NCBI GenBank assembly: GCA_026122225.1
Contig: JANEZZ010001952.1
Span: 496,001 to 560,000 of the forward strand
From: Heloderma charlesbogerti
Lineage: Eukaryota > Chordata > Lepidosauria > Squamata > Helodermatidae
DNA: 64,000 bases
Reading direction: 5' to 3'
The notes under the pieces were generated by a model. The model was given only the letters and a program-made list of their open reading frames with translations, was not told where the DNA came from and did no database searches. Below are positions 1 through 11,179 of this stretch, piece by piece (the stretch's first letter is position 1; every line of letters begins with the position of its first letter). The translations under genes were made by a program, and so were the position numbers.

Positions 1-308
1 GACTTTGAAGCTTTGGGAAGGAAACTCAAGAACTTTGGGGCCCAGATAGTTTTCTCATCCATCCTTCCAGTAGTTAGAAGAGGGACAGAAAGGGAATGAA
101 AAATACTCCGGGTGAATGACTGGCTATGAAGGTGGTGCCGACGAGAGAGATTTGGATTCTGGAACAATGGGCTATACTTCCTGGAAGATGGGCTGTTGGC
201 TAGGGATGGGTTGCACCTCACAAGGGATGGGAAGAATGTGTTTGGCCACAGCATGAAGAACTTCATCAGGAGGGCTTTAAACTGAATCCTACGGGGAAGG
301 GAGATGTA

Positions 309-1253
309 ATGTTGGGGGTAACAATGGACATAGGCGCATGCACTGCAATGGAGAGAACAGTTCTGATAGCGCCCAATAATAGTCTTCAGACACATGTAGG
401 AAGAAAGCCAGACTATGAAGCATATGGTCTTCGATATCTATATACTAATGCCAAGAGTATGGGAAACAAACAGAACAAACTTGAACTCTTAATACAAGAG
501 GGAAATTATGACCTGATAGGTATAACTGAGACTTGGTGGGATGACTCTCATGACTGGAATACAGCAATTGAAGGATATAACTTGTTCAAGAAGAACAGGA
601 GGAACAGAAAGGGAGGTGGGGTTGCACTGTATGTGAAAAATACATATCTCTGCACAGAAATACATGAGGAGGAGCTTGGTAGCCCCATCGAGAGCATCTG
701 GGTTGAAATAAATGGAGCAAAGAATAAAAGGAACCTGGTGGTCGGAGTCTACTACCGGCCACCCAATCAAGGAGAAGACAAGGATGAAACTTTTGAAAAG
801 CAAATAGCCAATGTTCTAAGGAAGCATGATGTAGTAGTAATGGGGGACTTCAATTTCCCCGATATTTGTTGGGAGACAAATTCTGCAAAACATGGCCCCT
901 CCACGAAATTCCTGACTTGTGTGGCGGATAACTTCCTCCTACAGAAAGTAGAGGAAGGAACTAGAGGATCGGCTATCCTTGACTTGATCCTAACCAACAG
1001 AGATGACTTAGTGGATAAAGTAGCAGTTACAGGAACTCTGGGGAAAAGCGACCATGTTGTACTTGAGTTCTTGGTTCTAAGGGAAGCAAAAGCCGAGTGT
1101 AGTCAAACGCGTACCCTGGATTTTAGGAAAGCTGATTTTCATAAACTCAGAACAATGATCAGTAAGGTCCCATGGCAAGCGATGCTAGTGAGAAAAGGAG
1201 TCCAAGATGGGTGGGAGCTTTTAAAAAAGGAAATTCTCAAGGCACAATCATAA
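309..1253 (+). pseudogene. CR1 ORF2 endonuclease domain (broken)
   Basis: The frame encodes about 314 residues of the exonuclease-endonuclease-phosphatase fold that nicks target DNA for CR1 insertion. Visible family motifs in order are YLYTNAKSMGNKQNKLELL near residue 43, the acidic ITETWWDD near 72, GDFNFPDICWE near 178 and the catalytic SDHVVLEF near 246. The ATG at 309 is only the first in the open frame and probably not the native start. The frame stops at TAA 1251-1253, but CR1-like residues (AIPTRRK, then PMWLHKKLRDDLK) continue in the same frame beyond it, so this is a nonsense mutation rather than a natural end. The downstream RT lies in another frame. Confidence 0.9.
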
Positions 1254-1351
1254 GCAATTCCAACAAGAAGAAAAGGTGGAAGACAACAGAAGAAGCCAAT
1301 GTGGCTTCACAAAAAGCTTAGGGATGACCTGAAAAGGCTTTCTTCAGCTAT

Positions 1352-3046
1352 GTGCATAGTAAAAGGCAGAGGAAAGAAATGGTGGTTCAGCTATTAAATA
1401 AGGATGGCAAAATGATAACAGATGACAAAGAAAAGGCAGAGGTGCTCAATTCCTACTTTGGCTCAGCCTTCTCACAAAAGAGGGTCTATGACCCCCCTGG
1501 CAAAGGGGAAGTACAGGCTGAAGGGGCAGGATTGCAGCTTGTGATCAACAGGCATATGGTCAAGGAACACCTAATTACTTTGAATGAGTTCAAATCTCCA
1601 GGGCCAGATGGCCTGCATCCTAGAGACATAAAGGAACTGGCAGAAGAACTCTCAGAACCGCTGTCTATTCTCTTTGAGAAATCATGGAGGACGGGGGAAG
1701 TGCCAGATGACTGGAGGAGGGCTAACGTTGTCCCTATCTTCAAAAAGGGTAAAAAGGAGGAACCTGGGAACTACAGACCAGTCAGTCTGACATCAATCCC
1801 TGGGAAAATTCTGGAGCAGATCATAAAGCAATCCATCTGGAAGCACCTTGACAACAATGCCGTGATTACTCGAAGCCAACATGGATTTGTCAAAAACAAG
1901 TCCTGCCAGACAAATCTGATCTCATTTTTTGATCAAGTAACCTCCCTTGTAGACCGTGGGAATGCTGTAGACATCATTTACCTTGACTTCAGCAAAGCTT
2001 TCGACAAAGTGCCCCATGATATCCTGATGCACAAACTAGCTCAAAGTGGGCTAGATGAAACAACTATCTGGTGGATCCACAGTTGGCTACAGAATCGGAC
2101 TCAAAGAGTGCTTATCAATGGGAACTTCTCAAACTGGGGAGAGGTAATGAGTGGGGTACTGCAGGGTTCAGTCCTGGGCCCAGTGCTCTTCAACATTTTT
2201 ATGAATGACTTGGAGGAGGAGGTGCAGGGAATGCTGATCAAATTTGCAGATGACACAAAATTGGGAGGGATAGCTAATACTTTGGAAGACAGAAACAAAA
2301 TTCAAAGTGATCTGGATAGACTGGAGTGCTGGGCAGAAAACAACAGAATGACATTTAATAGGTATAAATGCCAAGTTCTGCACCTAGGAAAAAGAAACCA
2401 AATGCACAGTTACAAGATGGAGGATACGTGGCTCAACCACACTACAAGCGAGAAGGATCTTGGAATTGTTGTCGATCACAAGCTGAATATGAGCCAACAA
2501 TGTGATGTGGCTGCAAAAAAGGCAAATGCTATTTTGGGCTGCATTCATAGAAGCATCGCTTCCAAATCCCGGGAAGTACTAGTTCCCCTCTACTCAGCAC
2601 TGGTTAGGCCTCATCTGGAGTACTGTGTCCAGTTCTGGGCACCACACTTTAAGAAGGATGCAGACAAGCTGGAGAGGGTTCAAAGGAGGGCAACAAAGAT
2701 GATCAGGGGACTGGAAACAAAGCCCTATGAAGAGAGACTGAAAGAACTGGGCATGTTTAGCCTTGAGAAGAGAAGACTGAGGGGAGATATGATAGCACTC
2801 TTCAAGTACCTGAAAGGTTGTCACAGAGAAGAAGGCCAGGATCTCTTCTTGATCATCCCAGAGTACAGGACACGGAATAATGGGCTCAAGTTACAGGAAG
2901 CCAGATTCCGGCTGAACATCAGGAAAAACTTCCTGACTGTAAGAGCAATACGAGAATGGAACCAATTACCTGGGGAGGTGGTGGGCTCTCCCACACTGGA
3001 GGCCTTCAAGATGAGGCTGGACAGCCATTTGTCAGGGATGCTCTGA
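1352..3046 (+). pseudogene. CR1 ORF2 reverse transcriptase domain
   Basis: A 564-residue frame carries the reverse transcriptase that copies CR1 RNA at the nick. Motifs in order are FKSPGPDGLHPRDIKEL (fingers), NYRPVSLTSIPGKILEQII, YLDFSKAFDKVPHDIL (motif A with catalytic Asp), GVLQGSVLGPVLFNIFMND (motif B), and KFADDTKLGG (motif C with the catalytic Asp pair). The C-terminal region HLEYCVQFWAPHFKKDADK to the end at SHLSGML is typical of CR1. All catalytic residues are present. It should be continuous with the endonuclease, but the joint near 1335 has lost roughly 50-60 codons compared with what I recall of CR1 proteins, and the frame changes there. The ATG at 1352 is a chance in-frame Met. 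Confidence 0.92.
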
Positions 3047-3131
3047 CTTGGATACCTGCATTGAGCAGGGGGTTGGACTCGATGGCCTTTTAGGCCCTTC
3101 CAACCCTACTATTCTATGATTCTATGATTCT
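3047..3131 (+). repeat. CR1 3' UTR and octamer tail
   Basis: After the RT stop the sequence contains GGGGGTTGGACTCGATGGCC and CCTTCCAACCCTACT, followed by two and a half ATTCTATG units. This is the hairpin plus octamer end recognised by the CR1 reverse transcriptase. Minus-strand copies of the same end occur at 29399 and 30898. Confidence 0.93.
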
Positions 3132-3369
3132 AAGTCTATGGGCACATCCAGCCGATCGCCTTTTTAAAAAACAGAAATGGCAATTGGCACAGAGGAGGCG
3201 AATGGCTCTGGCCCGCAAGGTAAGCGGCCCTATAGCCAGTGCGGCTCTGCGGAATCCTTGCGGAGTGGATCTGCTCTGGAGGATCCTGGGGCGGGGGGAG
3301 GAATGGATCGCCTGCCCCCCGCCATGGATTCCCCACCAGAATGGATGGTGGGGAATCCATACACCCTTA
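3132..3369. mobile_element. Truncated hAT-like element, same family as 18214-18670
   Basis: The right end GGAATCCATACACCCTTA is the reverse complement of the start of the element at 18214, and TCTATGGGCACATCC at the left edge matches the interior of that element. Only half is present; the other half was probably separated by the CR1 insertion. Confidence 0.6.
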
Positions 3370-3585
3370 ACTTCAACCCCCCCACACACCTGCTCCCAAC
3401 CCACTCTCGTCACCCACCTATGATTAATCCTCCAAACCCTCAAATTTGTTTTCCGGTTGGAACTTTGCTGGCAAATAGGGAGAGGCAACAGAAGAAAGGG
3501 ATGCCCCCTTGAGACTCTGAGCACATACAGATTTTGGAGTGCAACTGAATTCCAATTCATGCTTTGGTTCAGGCAGTACAAATTA

Positions 3586-3622
3586 GGTGTGTGTGTGTGT
3601 GTGTCTGTGTGTGTGGTAAACA
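3586..3622. repeat. GT microsatellite
   Basis: Interrupted GT dinucleotide run. Confidence 0.9.
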
Positions 3623-4143
3623 GAATAGGGATGTTGGAGGAATCCTTGTTCTGGGTGGGTGGGTGGAGATCTCCAAGCTTTCATCAGCTAGGCCTCCCAG
3701 GCTCCATTCCATCTTCCACCAGCTGGCCTGATTCAGTTCACAGTGAGTCAGGCCAGCAGGAGGATTTTTTGATTATTATTTTTTAATATGCGGAAATAGA
3801 CATTTGTGTTATTTGTGTAATTTGGGGGGTACAATTTGCACTTGTTGTTGTTCAGTCGTTCAGTCATGTCCGACTCTTTGTGACCCCATGGACCATAGCA
3901 CGCCAGGCCTTCCTGTCCTGCGTTCTCTCCCGGAGTATGCTCAAGTGATGCTATCTAGCCATCTCATCCTCTGCCGTCCCCTTCTCTGCGTTCAGTCTTT
4001 CCCAGCATCAGGGTTTTTTCCAGAGAGTTTTCTGTTCGCATTAGGTGGCCAAAATATTTGAGCTTCAGCTTCAGTATCTGTCCTTCCAATGAGCATTCAG
4101 GGTTGATTTCCTTTAGGATTGACTGATTTGTCCTCCTTGCAGT

Positions 4144-4680
4144 TCAGGGGACTCGTAAGAGTCTTCTCCAGCACCACAGTTTGAAAGCATCAATTCTTCG
4201 GCACTCAGCCTTCCTTATAGTCCAGCTCTCACAGCCATACTTTACTACTGGGAAAACCATAGCTTTGATTATATGGACCTTTGTTGGCAAGGTGATGTCT
4301 CTGCTTCTTACTATGCTGTCTAGGTTTGCCATAGCTTTCCTCCCAAGGAGCAAGCGTCTTTTAATTTCATGGCTACAGTCACCGTCTGCGGTGATCTTGG
4401 AGCCCATGAAAATAAAATCTGTCACTGCTTCCATTTCTTCCCCTTCCATATGCCAGGAAGTGATGGGGCCAGATGCCATGATCTTCTTTTTTTAATGTTG
4501 AGTTTCAAACCAGCTTTTGCACTCTCCTCTTTCACCCTCAACAAGAGGCTCTTTAGATCCTCTTCGCTTTCTGCCATTTGGGTGGTATCGTCTGTGTATC
4601 TGAGGTTGTTGATAATTTTCCCGGCAATCCTAATTCCGACCTGTGATTCATCCAACCCGGCGTTTCTCATGATGCACTCT
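4144..4680 (-). pseudogene. BovB reverse transcriptase C-terminal fragment
   Basis: Minus-strand frames encode the part of the BovB polymerase from just before the active site to the connection region: CIMRNAGLDESQVGIRIAG, RYTDDTTQMAESEEDLKS (motif C, with YADD changed to YTDD), ASGPITSWHMEGEEMEAV, GSKITADGDCSHEIKRRLL and YGCESWTIRKAE. A frameshift near 4490 separates the two frames. The remaining C-terminal coding part and 3' UTR lie between 3842 and 4144. The fragment cannot encode a functional enzyme. Confidence 0.9.
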
Positions 4681-4689
4681 GCATATAAG

Positions 4690-5603
4690 TAGGGATGTAC
4701 GAAAGGCACTTACATTTTGCGGATTATGTTTATGGTTGGGGGGGAGGCATTCCGTCCCTCCCCGCGGAATCCTCGCTGGGGGGGGAGGCACTCCATGCCT
4801 CCCCCCCCCCGGAATCCTGGCCGGCTGGCTGTGCTCCGCAGGGATTCTGCGGAGCCGCCGGCTGGCTCCGCCAGCAGCCGGACATCCGGCCGCTGGCTAG
4901 CAGGGACGCAAATGGCGGTGGCCATAGCCACCGCCATTTGCATCCCTGCAGTCAGCCATGATAGGCTACATAAATGTTTATGTAGCCTATCATGGCTGAC
5001 TGAACCCCCCCCTTCAAAAATGCACATACGCAAATGGCGGCGGCCATGGCCGCCACCATTTGCATTCCTTATTTTGGCACGTCTTAGTCTATGTAAACAT
5101 TTATGTAGACTAAGATGGCAAAAATAAGGGGAACGCAAATAGCGTAGACTCTACGCTATTTGCGTTCCCCTTATTTTTGCCGTCTTAGTCTACGTAAATG
5201 TTTACGTAGACTAAGATGTGCCAAAATAAGGAATGCAAATGGTGGCGGCCATGGCCGCCGCCATTTGCGTACTCACGTTTTGTTTTGTTTTTAAGTCAGC
5301 CATGATAGGCTACGTAAACATTTACGTAGCCTATCATGGTGTTTTTTTAAAACCTAGCTGTGATAGGCTACGTAAATCTTAATGTAGCCTATCACTTTTT
5401 TTTTTTTCGGAAGACCTGCCGCCGCCACACCGCTGCCAGAGCCGCTGCCAGAGCTGCCGCCGCCAGGAAGATCCGCCCAAGGTAAGTCTCATCCCGGGGG
5501 GTGGCGGGGGGGTGGCAGGCCATTCCGCCACTGATTTCGGGGGGCCAAATGTGCTGGCATTCGGCCTCCCTGAGATCCGTGGTGGAATTTTCGTACATCC
5601 CTA
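4690..5603. mobile_element. Multi-hairpin hAT-like element, copy 1
   Basis: It begins TAGGGATG and ends CATCCCTA, flanked by the perfect 8-bp duplication CATATAAG (4682-4689, 5604-5611). The uninterrupted BovB target is at 61309-61316. The interior from about 4965 to 5335 is one large palindrome centred near 5147, each arm of which consists of smaller palindromes (GATAGGCTACATAAATG class, GCAAATGGCGGCGGCC class, TTAGTCTACGTAAA class). There is no transposase frame, so it depends on a transposase supplied elsewhere. Confidence 0.9.
4965..5335. repeat. Palindrome built from smaller palindromes
   Basis: The centre is near 5147 (GCGTAGACTCTACGC). Left and right arms match over about 180 bp, and each arm can also fold locally into three hairpins. 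Confidence 0.9.
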
Positions 5604-5674
5604 CATATAAGTTAAATAAGCAGGGCGACAATATGCAGCCTTGTCGTACTCCTTTCCGAGTTTACAATTTGCAC

Positions 5675-6696
5675 AGTTTATACCAATTGTAGCTGCACTT
5701 TGTGTAAATGATGCAAATTGTACCCCGAAAGCTGTGCAAGTTATGCAAATTGCAGCCAAAATATGCGCAAATGACTATTTCCAGAAAAAAATGTAAAAGG
5801 TCCCCGGAACTTGGGGAAAACGCGGGGCTTGGCTCAGGAATGCCAGCTGAGTTGGGTGTGGTGGCACAGAAGTCTGGTGAGCCCCCACAGGCTCTGATTT
5901 CCTGGCGACAGCCATCCCTAAAACAGAATCGGGTCTCTTGTTGCAGTTCAAGATTAAATCTGGCTCTTGAGTTAGAAAAGAAAAATAAAGTTGAAACCTG
6001 TTAACCTATGGTATGAAAGGACTAGTGGGAGACCCTGGGTGATCCATATGAATGAAGGACAGCGCAGCCGAAGTTCTGGAATGAACCAGAATTGAATATA
6101 GCAAAATTTCTCCTTTTTCCACATTTACTTGGGGCTCATGCAGATAACATGTTTTCTTATGGCAAAGTCAAATTGCAGCCTGAGGGCAACAGGCCGCTTG
6201 CACAGTCCTGGAGAGCAGGGACTGGTACAAGCCCACTTTGATGTACCCTGTCAGCAAAAAACGTAGCCAGAAGAGATGAACATTTGTGACAGAACAGGCT
6301 GCCAATTTGCCCTTATGCTCAAATAAGCCTGAGAAGGCCTTAGGCTGCTTAGAGGGGTGTGAAGTTGTTTATTTGTTTTGCTAGTAAACCCCAGTTCCAG
6401 AGGCAGTGCTCTTTCACTGCTAGATGCGTAACAGTTAAGTACATGAAGAATATTAGAACCAGGCAGAGTTGCCACCAACGTTCATCTCAATCAACATTCA
6501 AGGCAAATCCTGACATTCCTGTTCAAATAAAACTGTAAGGGAGATGACGGTTACTTTATTTATATTTGTTTTTGTTTTTTCAAACATTATTTTTATATAA
6601 AAAGGACTTTTTTAAAAATTAAAAACAGAACAATAGATCAACCTGCCTGTGTATTAAGATCAGCAGCAGAGACACTTAACTGCATCTCATTATCAT
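5675..6696. other. No recognisable gene
   Basis: I see only short stop-rich frames. There is an AT-rich tract around 6541-6640, and several variants of the word TTTGCAC/TTGCA near 5665-5760. No repeat family is recognised. Confidence 0.5.
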
Positions 6697-6906
6697 CAGT
6701 GGAGGCTGATGGCTCCGATTTCAGTGAGGCTGTGAATCCATTCTAGGTTTCACTCAGAACCAGCCAGAACTCTAAAGGAACTATCCAAGGTGTGGCAATC
6801 TATCCCCTAAGTACTTTCAGCACCTTAGATAGCTCCTTTAGGGTTCTGGTTGAAACCCAGAATGGAATCTCAGCCCCACCGAAATCGGAGCTGCTGGCCT
6901 CCACAG
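6697..6906. mobile_element. Short palindromic hAT-like MITE (CAGTGGAGG family)
   Basis: Termini CAGTGGAGGCTGATGGCTCC and the inverse CCTCCACAG are flanked by ATTATCAT (6689-6696) and ATTACCAT (6907-6914), 7 of 8 matching. The arms pair through CCAGAACTCTAAAGGA and its inverse. Related copies are at 23781 and 57855. Confidence 0.78.
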
Positions 6907-6988
6907 ATTACCATCTGAGGAAATGAGGATGGACACAATAGATGGGGACTTCTCTGTGGTGGTGCCTCCAGGCCTTCTACCTTAGTGG

Positions 6989-7868
6989 TAGGGATGGGGG
7001 AGAATTTCTCCCCAAAACTTCGGGGGGCCGAGTGCCAACATATTCGGCCCCCCGAAGTAGTTTCGGGGGGAAATTCTCTGCCCCCCACCCCCCCGGGATG
7101 GGACTTACCTTTCCCGAATGTCGCTCCCGGTGGCGGGTCGCAGTGGCGGTTCGGCAGGGCTTCGACAGGGGCAGGGGCGGCAGCCGGTCTTTCGACCAGC
7201 TGCCGCCGCCGCCATTCCAAGAAAAGTAAAAAAAAAACAAAACGCCCCCGTGATAGGCTACGTGACGATTAACGTAGCCTATCACAGCTAGATCTGCAGA
7301 GTCAGCTGTGATAGGCTATGTAAATCGTCACGTAGCCTATCACGAGTGACTTTGAAAAAAAAAAAAAGAACGTACGGCTAATGGCGGCCCCCATATGGAG
7401 CTGCCATTCGCGTTCCTTATTTGGTCGCCGTAGTCTACGTAAAGATTTACGTAGACTACAGTGACCAAATAAGGAACGCGAATGGCGGCTCCCTATGGGG
7501 GCCGCCATTTGCGTACGCACTTTTTTTTTTTTTTAAGTCACCCGTGATAAGCTATGTAATGATTAACATAGCCTATCATGGCTGACTTTGCAGATCTAGC
7601 TGTGACAGGCTACGTAAATCGTCACGTAGCCTATCACAGGGGCGTTTTTTTTTTTTCTTTTGAAGTTCGTGGCTGGGGAGACGGGGCACTTCTCCCCGGC
7701 CTGAATTTCGGCCGGGCGAGGTGGGAAGCCTCCTCCCCGGCCTGAATTTCGGCCGGGCAAGGAGGGAAGCCTCCCCCCCAGCCTGAACTTCGGGGGGAGC
7801 AGCGAAGTGCCTCCCCCCCACCGCGAAGCAAGCTGCGAGACCAGGTAAGTGACTTTCGTGCACCCCTA
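6989..7868. mobile_element. Multi-hairpin hAT-like element, copy 2
   Basis: Perfect duplication CTTAGTGG (6981-6988, 7869-7876). Termini are TAGGGATG and CACCCCTA. The interior 7241-7647 is a near-perfect palindrome of about 405 bp centred near 7444, built of hairpins with TACGTGACGATTAACGTA and TACGTAAAGATTTACGTA cores. A GGTAAGT motif lies 20-30 bp inside the right end (7843) and in reverse near the left GC-rich arm (7106). Confidence 0.92.
7241..7647. repeat. About 405-bp hierarchical palindrome
   Basis: Five hairpins sit in symmetrical order about position 7444. The outermost arms are GTGATAGGCTACGTGACG-like and its inverse near 7625. Confidence 0.9.
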
Positions 7869-8440
7869 CTTAGTGGGCTCTGGCAGAGGTGCCAAAAGGT
7901 GCAAGATTCTGAACTAGTGCTGGGAGCTATTTCCATTTCCCAAGCTCCCCCCAAGGCCATATCAATCCAAGTCATTAAAATGGCAGCATCTAGTGCTGCT
8001 TGGAACACTGGCCTAGGTGGGTTTTAGGAGTGAATTGCAATGGAGCTCTAGGGTCCTGCCAGATGGCCAAGTACTGGTGTCAGGCCTGCCAAGATTTAGG
8101 GCTACACTCCCTGGGGAGATCAGCCAGGTTCCATCTCTCTCATGTAGGGATGTCAGAGAATTCTGCCACGGACTGAAATGGGATCGAATTCCATTCAATC
8201 TGTGCAACAGAATCCTCTGCGGAACGGGACCACGAGGTCCTGCGGAGCGAGCAGTCATGCGGCTTTTTTTTTGTCATCCGCACAGAGTCGCGAAATTTCC
8301 GTAAATAAAAACACAAGGTAGTATATTTCGATAATAAATACGTAAGTTTTTTTTTTAAATGAATTGTGCTCACCGTCTTGTTTGTGGGTGTTCTTTTTCA
8401 ATTGAAATCCTCTGTCTCTGTTTACTTTCAGCCAAAACAC

Positions 8441-9433
8441 TAGGGATGTCAGAGAATTCCACCACAGATCTCAGTGAGGCCGAATGCCAGTGCATTCGGC
8501 CCCCCGAAATCCATGCTGGAACGGCCTGCATCTCTCGCCCCCCCCTCATGGATCCTCCTCGGGATGAGACTTACCTGGGGCGGATGTTCCGGATGGCAGC
8601 AACTCCAGTGGTGGCGGCGGCAGCGGCGGCAGCGGCGGCTGGTCTTCTGACCAGCCGCCACCGCCTCCATTTGCAGTCTTGTCTTTTTTTCTTTTTTTTT
8701 ACATAGACGTGATATGCTACGTAAAGACTTACGTAGCCTCTCACATCTGGGTTTTAAAAAAAAAAGCGTATGCAAATGGCATAGGCTACGGCAGCCCCCA
8801 TTTGCGTTCCTTATTTTTTGCCGTCTTAGTCTAGGTAAATATTATGCCTATTATGGCAAAAATAAAGGGGAACACAAATAGCGTAGTGGGCGCTATTTGC
8901 ATTCCTTTTTGATTTGCTGTTTTAGCTTACGTAAATATTTATGTACGCTAAAACGGCGAATCAAAAGGGAACACAAATAGCGCCCATTACGCTATTTGCG
9001 TTCGCCTTTATTTTCACCGTAATAGTCTACATAAATATTTACGTAGACTAAGATGGCAAAATATAAGGAACGCAAATGGCAGCCATCGTAGCCGCCACCA
9101 TTTGCGTACGCGTTTTTTTTTTAAAACTCAGACGTGATAGGCTACGTAAATCTTTATGTAACCTATCACGGTTGAATACAGGGACGCAAATGGCAGCAGC
9201 TATGGCAGCCGCCATTTGCGTCCCTGCTACCCAGCGGCTGGATGTTCGGCTGCTGGCGGAGTCGGCCGGCGGCTCCGTGGAATCCCCGCAGAGCGGAACC
9301 GGCTAGGCAGGACTCTGGGGGGAGGGGGGGAGTGCCTCCCCCCCATCGAGGATTCCGGGGGGGAGGGGCAGAGCCCCTCCCCCCCACCGTGAAGCAGATC
9401 TGCAAAACGGTAAGTGACTTTCGTACATCCCTA
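8441..9433. mobile_element. Multi-hairpin hAT-like element, copy 3 (nested)
   Basis: Perfect duplication CAAAACAC (8433-8440, 9434-9441). The matching right arm of the host element near 11260-11272 contains the site only once, so the insertion is verified. The left end is of the TCAGAGAATTCCACCAC type and the right end of the GTAAGTGACTTTCGTACATC type. Internal hairpins share TACGTAAAGACTTACGTA and TACGTAAATATTTATGTA cores; repeated GCTATTTGCGTTC motifs flank them. Confidence 0.93.
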
Positions 9434-9800
9434 CAAAACACATCCTCCTCCTCGGGGCTTCCCAAAACAAGGCTGCCCCAGGTGTGCCTGAGCGATGCAC
9501 TCTTTGTTTAAAGCAATGCTGTTTGAAAGAAAGAAAGAAAAAACCTTTTAAAATGACCATGCCGGTCTGGAGCCCTGCATGAATATTATTCCCCCTGCTA
9601 GGCTTTCTATTTCCACATCCAACCTTGTTGGTGACATTGTGAGGCTAAAATGGAGAGGAGAACCAACTCTGTGCATGTCTACTCAGAAGTAAGTCTTACT
9701 GAGTTCAATGCAACTTACTCCTACACATGGCAGCACCACTTGCCCCCAGCTCAGCTTTGTATTTCCACATCCAGTTCATTATCATACCTTCTGTTAGTTA
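9434..9800. repeat. Left arm of a large inverted repeat
   Basis: It reads as the reverse complement of 10923-11275 plus 10135-10218. It includes a short GAAA run at 9528-9540 that is greatly expanded in the other arm, and a common reptile-repeat-like motif TCTACTCAGAAGTAAGTC near 9680. Confidence 0.85.
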
Positions 9801-10218
9801 TCTCAGAAGACCCTTGGGTGAATGGGTTTTTTTTTTCCAGGGAACAGCTGGATTGAAGGAGATTCCCCCCCCACACACACACACAATGGAAGAATATAGT
9901 TCTTCATGTTCCCTGGTTCTTCAAATATTCTTCAAATTCCACATTTTGTCCATTCCCTGAGCATGTGCAGAGTGTGCTTTTTATTCAAACAAAGAGAATG
10001 TTGCTGATCTTTCCCTTCATGCTGCATTTGTATAAGTGTGACTGCTTCAGAAAGAACTTTCCATTATACTGTCTCTTTTTCTTCAAGAGTTTCATATAAC
10101 AGAAGTATGATGTAGTGGTTAGAGTCCAGCCCTAGGTCACCCAGTGAGATAACTAACAGGTGGTTTGATAATGAGCTGGATGTGGAAATACAAAGCTGAG
10201 CTGGGGGCAAGTGGGGTG

Positions 10219-10914
10219 TAGGGATGTCAGAGAATTCCTCCACGGATCTCGGTGAGGCCAAATGCCAGTGCATTCGGCCCCCCAAACTCCGTGGCGGAAT
10301 GGCCTGCCACCCCTTGCCCCCCCGCGGATCCCCCCCGGGACGAGACTCACCTGGGGCGGATCTTCTGGGTGGTGGCGTAGATTTACGTAGCCTATCATGG
10401 CTAGGTTTAAAAAAACAACAACGATGTAATAGGCTACGTAAATCTTTACGCAGCCTATCATGGTTGGGTGGGTTTAAAAAAAAACAACCGTGTACAAAAA
10501 AAACCGTGTAAAAAAAAGAGATTTACGTAGGCTAAAACGGTGAATCAAAATGGGACGCAAATAGTGCCCACTATGCTATTTGCGTTCCCCTTTATTTTCA
10601 CCATCATAGTCTGTGTAAATATTTACGTAGATTAAGATGGCCAAAAAGAAGGGTTTTTTTGTGTGTGTTTGTTTCTTTTACCCAGAGCACTCCGTGGCCG
10701 GAAATCCGGCTGCGGACGGCTCTGGCCTGGCCAGGCCGGGCCTGGCCGGCTGTTCCGCAGAGATGCCGCGGAGCATAGCCGGCTGTTGGAGGATTCCGGG
10801 GGGAGGAACGGAGTGCCTTCCCCCCCGGCCAGGATTCTGGGGGGAGGGATGGAACGCCTCCCCCCTCACCATCAACATAATCCGCGAAAGGTAAGTCACT
10901 GTCGTACATCCCTA
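10219..10914. mobile_element. Multi-hairpin hAT-like element, copy 4 (nested)
   Basis: Perfect duplication GTGGGGTG (10211-10218, 10915-10922). It lies in the right arm of the inverted repeat; the left arm (around 9727-9742) is uninterrupted. Internal hairpins are fewer and partly deleted. A GGTAAGT motif is at 10890, facing the right end. Confidence 0.92.
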
Positions 10915-11125
10915 GTGGGGTGCTGACATGTGTAGGAGTAAGTTGCATTGAACTCAATAAGACATGAGTAGACATGCACAGAGTTGGTTCTCTCCATTTT
11001 AGCCTCAAAACATCACCAACAAGGCTGGATGTGGAAATAGAAAGCCTATTCTATTTAATAAATAATACTAGTTTAATAATAATACTTGTGCAGGGCTCCA
11101 GACCGGCATGGTCATTTTAAAAGGT

Positions 11126-11177
<52 letters not shown>

Positions 11178-11179
11178 TC
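11126..11179. repeat. TTTC microsatellite
   Basis: About 13 CTTT units. The equivalent point in the left arm of the inverted repeat has only about three. Confidence 0.95.

Larger units (their letters stand above)
1..3131 (+). mobile_element. CR1 LINE retrotransposon, nearly complete ORF2 and 3' end
   Basis: A non-LTR retrotransposon of the CR1 clade reads left to right and is cut by the window start. It contains an apurinic-type endonuclease region, a reverse transcriptase region, a short 3' UTR and the CR1 signature tail of ATTCTATG octamers at 3111-3131. The first 300 bases, which lack an open frame, look like decayed coding sequence upstream of the endonuclease. The element moves by target-primed reverse transcription; this copy is dead because of a stop codon and an internal deletion. 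Its 3' end abuts the middle of another repeat (3132-3369), suggesting CR1 landed inside that repeat, whose other half would lie upstream of the window. Confidence 0.93.
3842..5662 (-). mobile_element. BovB (RTE) LINE, 5'-truncated, interrupted by a hairpin element
   Basis: The left edge is the reverse complement of the BovB 3' end (GACTGAACGACTGAACAACA type). The copy is flanked by a perfect 12-bp target duplication TACAATTTGCAC at 3830-3841 and 5663-5674, showing one LINE insertion truncated at its 5' end. A later hAT-like element (4690-5603, with its duplication through 5611) splits it. Without the insert the BovB part is about 900 bp. Confidence 0.93.

Noticed and set aside
3114..3581. 155-residue minus-strand frame as a gene
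   Set aside because: It spans the CR1 tail, a truncated transposon and unique DNA, so it cannot be one ancient coding unit.
4690..5603. CRISPR array (regular palindromic repeats)
   Set aside because: Host is a vertebrate, spacing is irregular, spacers are themselves palindromes, and flanking duplications show transposition.
7241..7647. microRNA precursor or tRNA genes in the hairpins
   Set aside because: Perfect DNA palindromes present in every copy on both strands; no evidence of expression and no tRNA fold.
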